Origin: Aurantimonas sp965217685
Lineage (GTDB): Bacteria > Pseudomonadota > Alphaproteobacteria > Rhizobiales > Rhizobiaceae
Assembly: GCA_965217685.1 (NCBI GenBank)
Contig: CBDCIZ010000003.1
Coordinates: forward strand, 3,844,001-3,908,000
Direction: 5' to 3'
DNA length: 64,000 bases
The translations under genes were made by a program, and so were the position numbers. Positions within the stretch are counted from its first letter, which is position 1. Each line of letters opens with the position of its first letter. The notes below the pieces were generated by a model. It was not told where the DNA came from and did not search any database. It saw nothing but the letters and a program-made list of their open reading frames with translations. This document shows, one piece after another, positions 32,810-42,166 of this stretch.

Positions 32810-33856
32810 TCAGGCAGCCGCCGAAATGCCGCCTTCCTTGCGTTCCTCGACCTCGGCGACCGTCTTCAAAATCTGCGACGCAATCTGATAGGGGTCGCCC
32901 TGGGAGTTCGGGCGGCGATCCTCGAGATAGCCCTTGTAGCCGTTGTTGACGAAGCTGTGCGGCACTCGAACCGAGGCGCCACGGTCGGCCACACCGTAGC
33001 TGAACTTGTTCCACGGAGCCGTTTCGTGCTTGCCGGTCAGGCGCAAATGGTTGTCCGGGCCGTAGACGGCGATGTGGTCCTGAAGGTTCGTCTCGAAGGC
33101 TGCCATCAGGCTCTCGAAATATTCTTTGCCGCCGGTCGAACGCATGTAGGCGGTCGAGAAATTGGCGTGCATGCCCGAGCCGTTCCAGTCGGTGTCGCCA
33201 AGCGGCTTGCAGTGATACTCGATGTCGATGCCGTATTTCTCGGTCAGGCGCTGCAAGAGATAACGCGCCATCCACATCTCGTCGGCGGCCTTCTTCGAGC
33301 CCTTGCCGAAAATCTGGAACTCCCATTGGCCCTTCGCGACTTCCGCGTTGATGCCTTCATGGTTGATGCCGGCCTCGAGGCAGAGGTCGAGATGCTCCTC
33401 GACGATCTCGCGGGCGATGTCACCGACGGACGAATAGCCGACGCCGGTGTAGTATTTGCCCTGCGGCTCCGGAAAGCCATTCTCGGGGAAGCCGAGCGGA
33501 CGACCGTCCTTGTAGAAGAAATATTCCTGCTCGAAGCCGAACCAGGCGCCTTCGTCGTCGAGGATGGTGGCGCGCTTGTTCGACGGGTGCGGCGTCGTGC
33601 CGTCCGGCAGCATGACTTCGCACAGCACCAGTGCGCCATTGTCGCGGGCGGGATCGGGATAGACCGACACCGGCTTCAGGACGCAGTCGGAATTGGAGCC
33701 TTCCGCCTGCTGGGTCGAGGAACCGTCGAAACCCCAAAGTGGCAGTTGATCAAGCGTTGGGAATTCGGCGAACTCCTTGATCTGCGTCTTGCCGCGCAAG
33801 TTTGGAACCGGCGTGTAGCCATCGAGCCAGATGTACTCGAGCTTGAATTTCGTCAT
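32810..33856 (-). CDS. glnII: Glutamine synthetase type II (eukaryote-like)
   Basis: 348-residue GSII, a second ammonia-assimilating enzyme kept by rhizobia and used under nitrogen limitation; unlike GlnA it is not adenylylated. The start MTKFKLEYIWLDGY, FDGSSTQQAEGSNSD, the metal loop EQEYFF and NGSGMHANFST are diagnostic. AGGAG eight bases before ATG 33856 sets the start. Transcription from a sigma-54-type promoter (33948-33963) is inferred, and a strong terminator ends the gene. DUF2735, its usual neighbour, diverges on the other side. Confidence 0.97.
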   Translation of the reverse strand: MTKFKLEYIWLDGYTPVPNLRGKTQIKEFAEFPTLDQLPLWGFDGSSTQQAEGSNSDCVLKPVSVYPDPARDNGALVLCEVMLPDGTTPHPSNKRATILDDEGAWFGFEQEYFFYKDGRPLGFPENGFPEPQGKYYTGVGYSSVGDIAREIVEEHLDLCLEAGINHEGINAEVAKGQWEFQIFGKGSKKAADEMWMARYLLQRLTEKYGIDIEYHCKPLGDTDWNGSGMHANFSTAYMRSTGGKEYFESLMAAFETNLQDHIAVYGPDNHLRLTGKHETAPWNKFSYGVADRGASVRVPHSFVNNGYKGYLEDRRPNSQGDPYQIASQILKTVAEVEERKEGGISAAA

Positions 33857-33947
33857 TGAGAATCTCCTGTCAGCCTGGACGCAATGGAAAGACGGCGCGA
33901 CGACGCTATTGGCGGCGGAACGCATCCCTCGACATCGCTCGCATTTC

Positions 33948-33963
33948 TGCAATTTCCATGCCA
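33948..33963 (-). promoter_or_regulatory. Sigma-54 promoter of glnII
   Basis: The minus strand reads TGGCATGGAAATTGCA, with GG and GC ten bases apart, closely matching the -24/-12 consensus (TGGCAC-N5-TTGCA). The start site would be near 33937, leaving an 80-base leader to glnII. Confidence 0.75.
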
Positions 33964-33987
33964 AATGCGCCTTCTGTGGGCATTTGG
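33961..33987. promoter_or_regulatory. NtrC-like palindrome overlapping the glnII -24 box
   Basis: CCAAATGC (33961-33968) and GCATTTGG (33980-33987) are perfect arms around 11 bases and contain TGC-N11-GCA, the core spacing of NtrC sites. It overlaps the -24 element, unusually close for an activator. Confidence 0.5.
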
Positions 33988-34191
33988 CTGTTCCGCCCCC
34001 ACCCGGTCGACACTGCGGCAAGCAGCGAGATTCGCGTTCGATCGCCATCTCTCCGCAATTTCAGACACTTGGCCCGCATCCTTAATCGACGGAAAACGAG
34101 CGTTGCCAGACAAGCGCCAAGCTTGAGACTGTCGAGAACGCCAGAAGTTTTGTCATTCGGGGCATTGTAGACTGCCGTTTTTTTCGCCATA

Positions 34192-34210
34192 TTGTCTAAT
34201 GATTAGGCAA
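34192..34210. promoter_or_regulatory. Palindrome upstream of DUF2735
   Basis: TTGTCTAAT (34192-34200), G, ATTAGGCAA (34202-34210): nine-base arms with one mismatch, 73 bases before the DUF2735 gene. It could be an operator; no regulator can be named. Confidence 0.45.
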
Positions 34211-34282
34211 ACTAGTGAGCCCAAAGGATTGGGCTGTCCGGCCAACACAGCAGATCAAAGCCGGAAGTCAGGAGATTGGGAC

Positions 34283-34459
34283 ATGGCAATTCAGCAGCAA
34301 TCCGCAACGATCTTCCAGTTCCCCGTCGGCGGACGAGCGGGCATTGCCCGTCTTGCAAGCGACAGCCGACGCGCCATTGAAACGGTCCCGGCCTTCGACT
34401 GGCGCGGCCGGTATCATGCCGAAGCCATCGAAGAAGCCGAGAAGCTCGACCACCACTGA
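34283..34459 (+). CDS. DUF2735 family small protein
   Basis: 58 residues with the family core SATIFQFPVGGRAG and the terminal WYHEEAI-like segment, here RYHAEAIEEAEKLDHH. DUF2735 genes sit beside glnII in many rhizobia, suggesting a link to nitrogen-controlled glutamine synthesis; no activity is known. AGGAG at 34270-34274 eight bases before ATG 34283 sets the start; the open frame extends upstream without a site. Confidence 0.85.
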   Translation: MAIQQQSATIFQFPVGGRAGIARLASDSRRAIETVPAFDWRGRYHAEAIEEAEKLDHH

Positions 34460-34729
34460 GACGTCGTCGACGCTTTCGCTTCAGCGCCGGGCGCGGTCGC
34501 CGGTCGCGGTCGATTGAACCACGCTAACGCACGGCTGGCGTGGTCGGGAGCGTTTGTCACTGGCGAAACCGGTGGAAAACCGCATTCAGGCAGAACCTCT
34601 CGCCCATCGGTGTTGCGCCGCGGTCCTTGAAGAACATTTCGTGAAAGTGTACCACCGAACCATGGCTCATCATTGCCCGGTTCGAACCTTCCCGACTTCT
34701 TGGCAGCGCGGCAACATAGCGGCGTCACG

Positions 34730-36796
34730 ATGAGCGACGACCTGTTTTCGGGCAATGCGGCCCGCCGCAGTCCGCCGCCGGGTGATCCGGAGTCGCCTCG
34801 TCTTCCACGGCCCGAGCGGGGCTCACCCCGCAAATCGTCGACGCCCTCCGACCCGCTCGGCGACGATGGCCGCTACACCGCCGCCGACATCGAGGTGCTT
34901 GAGGGTCTGGAGCCCGTTCGGCGCCGGCCTGGCATGTATATCGGCGGGACCGACGAGAAGGCACTGCACCACCTCTTCGCCGAGGTCATCGACAATTCAA
35001 TGGACGAGGCGACGGCCGGCCACGCCAATTTCATCGAAGTCTCGCTCGAGATCGACGGAACCCTGTCGGTCGGCGACAATGGTCGCGGCATCCCGATCGA
35101 TCCGCATCCCAAATACACCAATCGCTCGGCTCTCGAAGTCATCATGACGACGCTGCATGCCGGCGGTAAGTTCGATTCCAAGGTCTACGAGACTTCGGGC
35201 GGTCTGCACGGCGTCGGCGTGTCCGTCGTCAACGCCCTGTCGGAAGTGCTGGAGGTCGAGGTCGCACGCAATCGCCGGCTTTACCGCCAGACCTATTCGC
35301 GTGGGCTTGCGACATCGCCGCTGCAAGAGATCGGCGAAATTCAGAACCGGCGCGGCACCCGTGTCCGCTTCAAGCCCGACACGCAGATCTTCGGCGCCGG
35401 TGCCCGGTTCAGGCCCGAGCGGCTCTATGCCATGGCACGGTCGAAGGCGTATTTGTTCGGCGGCGTCGAGATCCGCTGGGCCTGCAGCCCCGACCTTCTG
35501 CCGCTCGACGGCTCGATCCCGGCCCGTGACGTCTTCCACTTCCCGGGCGGCCTGAAAGACTATCTCGACGCCACCCTGCCCAAGGACGGTCGCGTCACCG
35601 GCCAGATTTTTGCCGGACGCACCGAAAAAATCACCGGCCACGGCGCCGTCGAATGGGCGATCAGCTGGACGGCCGATGACGGTTTCGTCCGCTCCTATTG
35701 CAACACCATCCCGACGCCCGAAGGCGGCACCCATGAGGCTGGCCTGCGTCAGGTGCTTTTGCGCGGAATCCGCGCCTTCGCGGAAGTTTCCGGCAACAAG
35801 CGAGCCGCCATCGTCACCGCCGACGACATCATGCTGACCGCATCGGCCATGCTTTCGGTCTTCATCCGCGAGCCGGAATTCGTCGGCCAGACCAAGGACC
35901 GCCTCGCAACAGCCGAGGCCCAGCGCATCGTCGAACAATCGATCCGCGACAGTTTCGACATCTGGCTCGCCTCGTCTCCGCAGGATGCGGGTCGTTTGAT
36001 CGACTGGGTGGTCGAGCGGGCCGACGAGCGCTTGCGCCGTCGCCAGGAGAAGGAAGTCAGCCGCAAGAGCGCGACGCGCAAGCTGCGACTGCCGGGCAAG
36101 CTTGCCGACTGCTCGCAGAATGGTGCGGCTGGAGCCGAGTTGTTCATTGTCGAGGGGGATTCGGCCGGCGGCTCGGCCAAACAGGCTCGCGACCGCAAAA
36201 TCCAGGCGATCCTGCCGCTGCGCGGCAAAATTCTCAACGTTGCCTCGGCGGGTCGCGACAAGCTTGGCGCCAACCAGCAGCTGTCGGACCTCGTCCAGGC
36301 GCTCGGCTGCGGAACGCGCTCGAAATATCGCGAAGAGGATTTACGCTACGAGCGGGTCATCGTGATGACCGACGCCGATGTCGACGGCGCCCATATCGCC
36401 TCGCTGCTCATCACCTTCTTCTATCAGGAAATGCCGGAGCTGATCCGCGGCGGCCATCTTTTTCTCGCCGTTCCGCCGCTCTACAAGCTGACGCAGGGCG
36501 GGAAGTCGTTCTATGCCCGTGACGACCGCGACCGCGAGCGGCTGGTCGCCAAGGAGTTCAAGTCGAACGCCAAGGTCGAGGTCTCACGCTTCAAAGGCCT
36601 CGGCGAGATGCTGCCGGCGCAGTTGAAGGAAACGACGATGGATCCGAAGAAGCGCACACTGCTTCAGGTGGTGATGGATGAAACGCTTGAGGCCGGGACC
36701 TCGGTGGCCGTCGACGCCTTGATGGGCAACAGGCCCGAGGCGCGCTTTCGCTTCATTCAGGAAAGAGCCGCCTTCGTCGAAGATCTCGACATCTGA
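34730..36796 (+). CDS. parE: DNA topoisomerase IV subunit B
   Basis: 688-residue ATPase subunit of Topo IV, which with ParC unlinks daughter chromosomes. GHKL ATPase motifs: EVIDNSMDEA, DNGRGIPID and GGLHGVGVSVVNALS. The TOPRIM domain shows ELFIVEGDSAGGSAKQ and MTDADVDGAHI, both supplying Mg2+ ligands. The N-terminal 45 residues are proline- and serine-rich as in other alphaproteobacterial ParE. ATG 34730 (MSDDLFSG) is chosen by family resemblance; the ribosome site is weak. parC is not nearby. Confidence 0.96.
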   Translation: MSDDLFSGNAARRSPPPGDPESPRLPRPERGSPRKSSTPSDPLGDDGRYTAADIEVLEGLEPVRRRPGMYIGGTDEKALHHLFAEVIDNSMDEATAGHANFIEVSLEIDGTLSVGDNGRGIPIDPHPKYTNRSALEVIMTTLHAGGKFDSKVYETSGGLHGVGVSVVNALSEVLEVEVARNRRLYRQTYSRGLATSPLQEIGEIQNRRGTRVRFKPDTQIFGAGARFRPERLYAMARSKAYLFGGVEIRWACSPDLLPLDGSIPARDVFHFPGGLKDYLDATLPKDGRVTGQIFAGRTEKITGHGAVEWAISWTADDGFVRSYCNTIPTPEGGTHEAGLRQVLLRGIRAFAEVSGNKRAAIVTADDIMLTASAMLSVFIREPEFVGQTKDRLATAEAQRIVEQSIRDSFDIWLASSPQDAGRLIDWVVERADERLRRRQEKEVSRKSATRKLRLPGKLADCSQNGAAGAELFIVEGDSAGGSAKQARDRKIQAILPLRGKILNVASAGRDKLGANQQLSDLVQALGCGTRSKYREEDLRYERVIVMTDADVDGAHIASLLITFFYQEMPELIRGGHLFLAVPPLYKLTQGGKSFYARDDRDRERLVAKEFKSNAKVEVSRFKGLGEMLPAQLKETTMDPKKRTLLQVVMDETLEAGTSVAVDALMGNRPEARFRFIQERAAFVEDLDI

Positions 36797-36951
36797 TTGC
36801 ACCGGTCGCAAATCAGCAGCATTCGTCGCTCGCCGGCGAGATATCCTGGCGAGAGATATCGATGGCTGCACGGCCTCGACAACAATCGGCCTTCCGGCCG
36901 GAACTCAACTTCGGCCACGAGGCCGCGCCACGTTTGGAGACGATCAAACCG

Positions 36952-37548
36952 ATGAACCGCGCCTTCACTGCCCTTCTCGGCCTTTCCCTGACCATCGCGA
37001 TCGCCCTGCCATTGCCGGCCTTTGCGCAAGCCAGCGCTACGGCACCGGCTGCCCCGTCTGCCGCGCCGGCCTCTCCCTTAGCACCTTCGGTCGATGCGCC
37101 CGCTGCCGCCGCCACCGCTTCAGTCTCCGGCAACGGCACCCCGTCTTCGCCCGAAGCGACGGCGAAAGCCAAAAAGGCAGCCGACGCTCTTTCGCCATTG
37201 GTCGAGGACGTCCAAATCGTCGGCCCCTGGTCGGACGGCGACAAGCAGGGCGTCTGGCGCACGGTTATGGTGCAGTCGCCCGAAGCCGAGACGAAGTTTC
37301 ATTTCTTCGTCCAGCAGCTCGAAGGCACCGGCGCCGATCTCAAGATGATGTCGTCGAAGGAGATCCCCGAGATCAATCAGATGAAGGGCGCCGTCGTCGG
37401 CTATCGGGCCGACGAGCCGAGCGCGGACGAACCGAACAGCCTTACCCTGTTCTTCGACATCCTGCCGACCGACGGCGAGATCGCCGAGACCTATCAGCTC
37501 CACTATTTTCCGAACACCCCATACGAGTTCGGCCCCGCGACCAACTGA
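36952..37548 (+). CDS. Exported protein of unknown function
   Basis: 198 residues starting with a clear signal peptide (MNRAFTALLGLSLTIAIALP, cleavage after AFA). An Ala/Pro/Ser linker of about 45 residues follows, then a compact region with VEDVQIVGPWSDGDKQG and a C-terminal YQLHYFPNTPYEFGPATN. I do not recognise a named domain. It follows parE on the same strand after 155 bases and looks like a conserved periplasmic protein rather than a shadow frame. Confidence 0.72.
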   Translation: MNRAFTALLGLSLTIAIALPLPAFAQASATAPAAPSAAPASPLAPSVDAPAAAATASVSGNGTPSSPEATAKAKKAADALSPLVEDVQIVGPWSDGDKQGVWRTVMVQSPEAETKFHFFVQQLEGTGADLKMMSSKEIPEINQMKGAVVGYRADEPSADEPNSLTLFFDILPTDGEIAETYQLHYFPNTPYEFGPATN

Positions 37549-37578
37549 TCAGCCTCGGATGTTCAATCTTCGTCGCTT

Positions 37579-38200
37579 TCAATTGGCTGCAGCGCCCGGA
37601 TGCCGGTGCAGAATGGCATTTGACCAGCCCGGCGCTTCCATCGTCAGCATATGGCCAGGGCCCGAAGCGATGGTCGTCGGCACGCCGATCATGCCAGGCG
37701 TCGCCGTCTGGTCCCTGCGCGCGATCACCACCTGCTGCTGCCTTTTGAAGGCCGCCTGGCCGACATTGATTGCCATCTGCCGAATACGTGCGTTCAGCGC
37801 CGGCTTCTCCGGGCTCTCGGCTCTCAACATCCGCGGCAATAGAGCGTCCACGACGGAACCGATGCTACGCTAGCGACCGACGGCGATAAGCCGCTGACGC
37901 AGCGTCGTCTGCTCCTCGGCACGGCTTGCGCGCTGGTCGCCATCAGCACCAGTGAACGCATCCGCTGCGGCGCCAGCCGCACCACCTCCAGCGCGACACA
38001 GCCGCCCATCGATAGGCCGCAGAGGACGAGGCGTTCCGGCAGACCGGCCAGGCAACCGCCGCGCCATGCCCTCGATCGTACCGTCTTGCAAGGTGTCGGC
38101 GATAGTCATCTCCGGCGTCCGCCAAGTCCTCGATCTGCGCCTGATAGAGATCGACGGTGCATAAAAGATCTCGAATCAGCACCAACTGTCGGAAATTCAT
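37579..38200 (-). pseudogene. Degraded alpha/beta hydrolase
   Basis: Four fragments in three frames follow the order of one alpha/beta hydrolase: MNFRQLVLIRDLLCTVDLYQ (from ATG 38200), MTIADTLQDGTIEGMARRL (38109-38053), the nucleophile elbow LVLCGLSMGGCVALEV (near 38030-37985), TTLRQRLIAVGR, then DALLPRML...RDQTATPGMIGV. At least three frameshifts separate them and the 3' end lacks the expected catalytic histidine region. The gene cannot give a full protein. Confidence 0.8.
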
Positions 38201-38284
38201 CATATAACCCCTGTAAAAATCTCGATTGAGGGCCATATCGCCTTGAACGGTTGACTCGCGGCGACACTCGCCCTATCGCCCCGC

Positions 38285-39922
38285 TTGAATGGGCGCTTCC
38301 GCTACCGACAGCCAACCCCATACCTTAAGAGAACCGCCAGCTTGAAACGTTTTTCCGAACTCGGCCTGAGCGCCAAGGTCCTTCACGCCGTCGAAAGCGC
38401 TGGCTACAGCGAACCGACGCCGATCCAGGAACAGGCTATCCCTCACGCGCTCGAGCGCAGGGACGTTCTGGGCATCGCCCAGACAGGCACCGGAAAGACC
38501 GCGTCCTTCGTTCTGCCGATGCTGACCATGCTCGAAAAGGGTCGGGCTCGCGCACGCATGCCACGCACACTGATTATCGAGCCGACCCGCGAACTCGCCG
38601 CGCAGGTCGAAGAGTCCTTCATCAAATACGGCCTCGACCAGAAGATCAATGTTGCGCTGCTGATTGGCGGCGTGTCCTTCGGCGACCAGGACAAGAAGAT
38701 CGACCGCGGCGTCGACGTCTTGATCGCGACGCCCGGACGGCTGCTGGACCATTTCGAGCGCGGCAAGCTTTTGATGACCGGTGTCGAGATTCTCGTCATC
38801 GACGAGGCAGACCGCATGCTCGATATGGGCTTCATCCCGGACATCGAGCGCATCTGCAAGCTTCTGCCCTTCACGCGGCAAACGCTGTTCTTCTCGGCCA
38901 CCATGCCGCCGGAGATCACCCGCCTCACCGAGCAGTTCCTGCAGAACCCGGTGCGCGTCGAGGTGGCCAAGCCCGCCTCCGCCGCACTGACCGTGACCCA
39001 GCGCCTGGTCGCGACCAGGAAGACCGACTTCGACAAGCGCGAAACCCTGCGCAGGGTGCTTCGCGAGGAGGACGAACTCACCAACGCGATTATTTTCTGC
39101 AATCGCAAGCGTGACGTCGCGACCTTGTTCCGCTCGCTGGAAAAGCATGGCTTCTCGGCCGGCGCTCTGCACGGCGACATGGATCAGCGCTCGCGCACCG
39201 CGATGCTCCAGGGTTTTCGCGACAATCAGATCCAGCTGCTCGTGGCCTCCGATGTCGCTGCCCGCGGCCTCGACATCCCCGCGGTCAGCCACGTCTTCAA
39301 CTTCGACGTGCCGATTCACGCCGAGGATTACGTTCACCGTATCGGTCGCACCGGCCGCGCGGGACGTTCAGGCAAGGCCTTCACCTTGGTGACCAAGGGC
39401 GACAAGCGCTATCTCGACGCGATTGAGAAGCTCATCGGCGGCGAGGTCGAGTGGCAGGGCGACACCGCTTCGGCGCTTCCCGAAGAAGAAGCCGACGACC
39501 GTGCGCCGCGCCGTTCGGGCAAGCGAGCCGGTTCGCGGCGCAGAGACGGTGAGGAGAGCTCGCGACCGTCCCGCCGCAGCAAAGCTCCCAAAACCGAATC
39601 CAAAGCCATCGAGGGAAATCCGGTCGTTGCGAATGCCGACGCCGGTGAGCCCGACATGCCCGTCGATGAGACAAGCACGGTCGACGAGGCTCCCATCGCC
39701 CTCGTCGAAACGCCGGTGGTTGTCGAGGAAGCCGTATCGCCCCGTCCGAGCCGGGCCCGCCCGGTCGCCAATGATCGCGGACGCGGCAATGGCCGCAGCG
39801 CACATTCGCCGGCAGCTGGCGATACCCGTCGTCGTGTTGGACGCGACAGCGACGACAGCAAGGCGCCCGTCGGGTTCGGCGATGACATTCCTGCCTTCAT
39901 GCTGATCGCGACGGGTTCCTAG
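38285..39922 (+). CDS. DEAD-box ATP-dependent RNA helicase, RhlE-like
   Basis: About 545 residues. Helicase motifs in order: Q motif with PTPIQEQAI, AQTGTGKT, PTRELAAQ, DEADRMLD, SAT, LHGDMDQ, ASDVAARGLD and HRIGRTGRAG. The last 140 residues are charged and rich in Arg, Ser and Glu, as in RhlE-type helicases that act in ribosome assembly and RNA turnover. The start is uncertain: ATG 38285 has no ribosome site, and TTG 38342 (LKRFSELGLS) matches where relatives begin. A strong terminator follows. Confidence 0.94.
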   Translation: MNGRFRYRQPTPYLKRTASLKRFSELGLSAKVLHAVESAGYSEPTPIQEQAIPHALERRDVLGIAQTGTGKTASFVLPMLTMLEKGRARARMPRTLIIEPTRELAAQVEESFIKYGLDQKINVALLIGGVSFGDQDKKIDRGVDVLIATPGRLLDHFERGKLLMTGVEILVIDEADRMLDMGFIPDIERICKLLPFTRQTLFFSATMPPEITRLTEQFLQNPVRVEVAKPASAALTVTQRLVATRKTDFDKRETLRRVLREEDELTNAIIFCNRKRDVATLFRSLEKHGFSAGALHGDMDQRSRTAMLQGFRDNQIQLLVASDVAARGLDIPAVSHVFNFDVPIHAEDYVHRIGRTGRAGRSGKAFTLVTKGDKRYLDAIEKLIGGEVEWQGDTASALPEEEADDRAPRRSGKRAGSRRRDGEESSRPSRRSKAPKTESKAIEGNPVVANADAGEPDMPVDETSTVDEAPIALVETPVVVEEAVSPRPSRARPVANDRGRGNGRSAHSPAAGDTRRRVGRDSDDSKAPVGFGDDIPAFMLIATGS

Positions 39923-39952
39923 ACCGGGCCGTTCAGGTAACGATCAGGGTTC

Positions 39953-39977
39953 AAAAGCCGGCGCGGGCCGGCTTTTT
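39953..39977 (+). terminator. Terminator of the DEAD-box helicase gene
   Basis: AGCCGGC (39956-39962), a GCGG loop and GCCGGCT (39967-39973) run into five T. The stem is preceded by A residues, so it could also work for the minus strand. Confidence 0.8.
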
Positions 39978-40230
39978 CGTGTGTGCAATCGCAAATCCGC
40001 TCTATCCGCCGTAGAGCACGTCCGGAACGTCCTCGGTTGAGGATAGCCAAGTCATTTTGTCGTATCGCGAGGCGCCAAACGCAGTAGACGCCGGCGGTAT
40101 CGGCCAGGATTGGCAGCGATGCAAACGGCGAAAAATCACCGCAGAGCCGACCCGAAGGACTTTCTGGACGGACTCTTCGCCAGTGCGACGCCCGATTCCG
40201 ACATCGAGAAACAAGAGGTTTGAGCCGGAA
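39978..40230. other. Gap between helicase terminator and hflX end
   Basis: No gene is supported here. A minus-strand open frame (40002-40214) has no ribosome site and no recognisable sequence. Confidence 0.4.
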
Positions 40231-41625
40231 TCAAACCGTTGGTTCGATCGACAAGCCTGGCAGACTTTCGCTGAGCCGGCGGAGTTCGGTGCGTGCCTGG
40301 GTGGTGATCTCGACCGTCAGCGCGACATGGCCGTCTTCGCCATCCTCACGGTCGGTGATGGTGGCATTGTCGTAAAGCCAGGGCAGAACGCCCATCGTGT
40401 CGGGATCGAGGTCGAGTTTGACGGCACTCAGGCGGCCGGCGATCCGCCGCTCCATGTCGGCGAGCAGTTCCGCAGTCCCCTCGCCCGTAACGGCCGAAAC
40501 GAGATGCGCGGTGACATCGTCGCTCAAGCTAGCTTTCATGCCCTCCAGATGCTGGCGCGCCGGCTCGTCGAGAAGATCGATCTTGTTCCAGATCTCGACC
40601 ACATGGTCGGCGTCCGCGGTGTCGATGTCGAGATCTGAAAGGATTTTCTTGACGTCCTCGGACTGGGCGAGAGTGTCGGGATCGGCCATATCGCGCACAT
40701 GCAGCACGATTTCAGCCTCCATCACCTCTTCCAGAGTCGCCCGGAAGGCGGCGACGAGGTGGGTCGGAAGGTCCGAGACGAAGCCGACCGTGTCGGAAAA
40801 CAGGACTTCGGTCCCATGCGGCAGCGTCGAGCGTCGCAGCGTCGGATCGAGCGTCGCGAACAACAGATCCTTGGCAAAGGCGTCGGCTCCGGTCAGCGTG
40901 TTGAACAGGGTCGACTTGCCGGCATTGGTATAGCCGACGAGTGCGATCACCGGATGCGGCGCTTTCTTGCGCTGGGCGCGGTGCAACTGGCGCGTCTTGC
41001 GCACCTGCTCGAGCTCCTTTTCCAGCCGCTTGATACGATCCTGCAACTGCCGGCGGTCGGCCTCGATCTGCGTCTCGCCCGGCCCACCGAGAAAACCGGC
41101 ACCGCCGCGCTGGCGCTCCAGATGAGTCCAGCTGCGCACCAGACGGCCCTTCTGATAGTTCAGATGGGCAAGTTCAACCTGCAACCGGCCTTCCTTGGTG
41201 CGGGCGCGCTGGCCGAAGATTTCGAGGATCAGCCCGGTGCGGTCCAGTACCTTGGCACCCAGCTCCTTTTCCAGATTGCGCTGCTGCACCGGCGTCAGCG
41301 GATGATCGAAGACGACGAGGCCGATCTCCTTGGCCGCCACCACGCCCTTCAACTCCTCGACCTTGCCCGAACCGATCAGCGTCGCCGGCCGTGGCCGCGG
41401 CCCGGTGACAATGCCGTCGGCGCGAATGTCTAGGCCGATCGCCTCGGCCAGGCCCAGCGCCTCGGCAAGACGCGATTCCGGGCTGCGGCGCACCGTTACG
41501 GCCAGCTTCGAAACCTCGTCGGGAGAGGTGTATTGCTTGAACAGCGGAACGAAAACAGCCGCGCGGGTCGATTCGGCCTTGTGTTCGATCGGGCCTCTGG
41601 GGCCCGGTGCGCGATGTTCGGTCAA
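40231..41625 (-). CDS. hflX: GTPase HflX
   Basis: 464-residue ribosome-associated GTPase that splits stalled or heat-damaged 70S ribosomes. An N-terminal HflX domain (GSGKVEEL, VFDHPLTPVQQRNLE) and coiled linker precede the G domain: G1 GYTNAGKS, G3 DTVGFV, G4 NKID. The region GGPGETQIEADRR is the family signature. TTG 41625 directly follows the hfq TGA with no gap, so the two are translationally coupled. trkA-hfq-hflX is the usual rhizobial order. Confidence 0.95.
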   Translation of the reverse strand: MTEHRAPGPRGPIEHKAESTRAAVFVPLFKQYTSPDEVSKLAVTVRRSPESRLAEALGLAEAIGLDIRADGIVTGPRPRPATLIGSGKVEELKGVVAAKEIGLVVFDHPLTPVQQRNLEKELGAKVLDRTGLILEIFGQRARTKEGRLQVELAHLNYQKGRLVRSWTHLERQRGGAGFLGGPGETQIEADRRQLQDRIKRLEKELEQVRKTRQLHRAQRKKAPHPVIALVGYTNAGKSTLFNTLTGADAFAKDLLFATLDPTLRRSTLPHGTEVLFSDTVGFVSDLPTHLVAAFRATLEEVMEAEIVLHVRDMADPDTLAQSEDVKKILSDLDIDTADADHVVEIWNKIDLLDEPARQHLEGMKASLSDDVTAHLVSAVTGEGTAELLADMERRIAGRLSAVKLDLDPDTMGVLPWLYDNATITDREDGEDGHVALTVEITTQARTELRRLSESLPGLSIEPTV

Positions 41626-41874
41626 TCAGTCAACCTTTTCGTCGTCGCTGCCGTCATACATATTAACCGGCTGCGAAGGCATGATGGTCGAAATCGCGTG
41701 TTTGTAGACGAGCTGCGAATGACCGTCGCGGCGAAGCAGAACGCAGAAATTATCGAAAGACGTGACCACGCCCGTGAGCTTTACGCCGTTCACCAGAAAA
41801 ATGGTAAGAGAGATTTTCTGTTTGCGAACCGTATTGAGGAAGAGGTCCTGAAGATTCTGGGTGCGTTCGGGCAT
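41626..41874 (-). CDS. hfq: RNA chaperone Hfq
   Basis: 82-residue hexameric Sm-like protein that pairs small RNAs with messages. Sm1 (FLVNGVKLTGVVTSFDNF) and Sm2 with the YKHAIST motif are complete; the C-terminal tail is short, as in other alphaproteobacteria. It stands between trkA and hflX. In rhizobia Hfq (NrfA) also affects nitrogen-fixation regulators. Confidence 0.97.
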   Translation of the reverse strand: MPERTQNLQDLFLNTVRKQKISLTIFLVNGVKLTGVVTSFDNFCVLLRRDGHSQLVYKHAISTIMPSQPVNMYDGSDDEKVD

Positions 41875-42166
41875 CGCGACTGTGTCCTTTTGTTATTGGC
41901 GCAAACGTCGTGCATGATCGCGTTCGCACGATTTGGCGTGGTCTCGAAATTTCGATGAATATGGTAGGCAATCGGCTGGCAACGAAACCGGCAGCCTAAA
42001 TCAGACCGTCCGTTTCATTTTGTCCGGACGTGTCACTCGAATGTGTCGATCCTTTGCTGGTTCGGGTGCGCTACGGATTCGACGCGCACCTCCGGCTCCC
42101 GCGATGGTGGCAGTTTACGTGCGGTCGACGCTACGTCGCGCCACTCTCTTCACGCAATCGTCATCG

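Larger units (their letters stand above)
33857..34282. other. Divergent regulatory region glnII / DUF2735
   Basis: It holds the glnII sigma-54 promoter, an NtrC-like palindrome, a second palindrome at 34192-34210 and the DUF2735 ribosome site. No coding sequence is supported. Confidence 0.6.

Noticed and set aside
40002..40214. 70-residue minus-strand frame after the helicase terminator
   Set aside because: No ribosome site, no family resemblance and arginine-rich composition; it may be a gene tail but cannot be supported.
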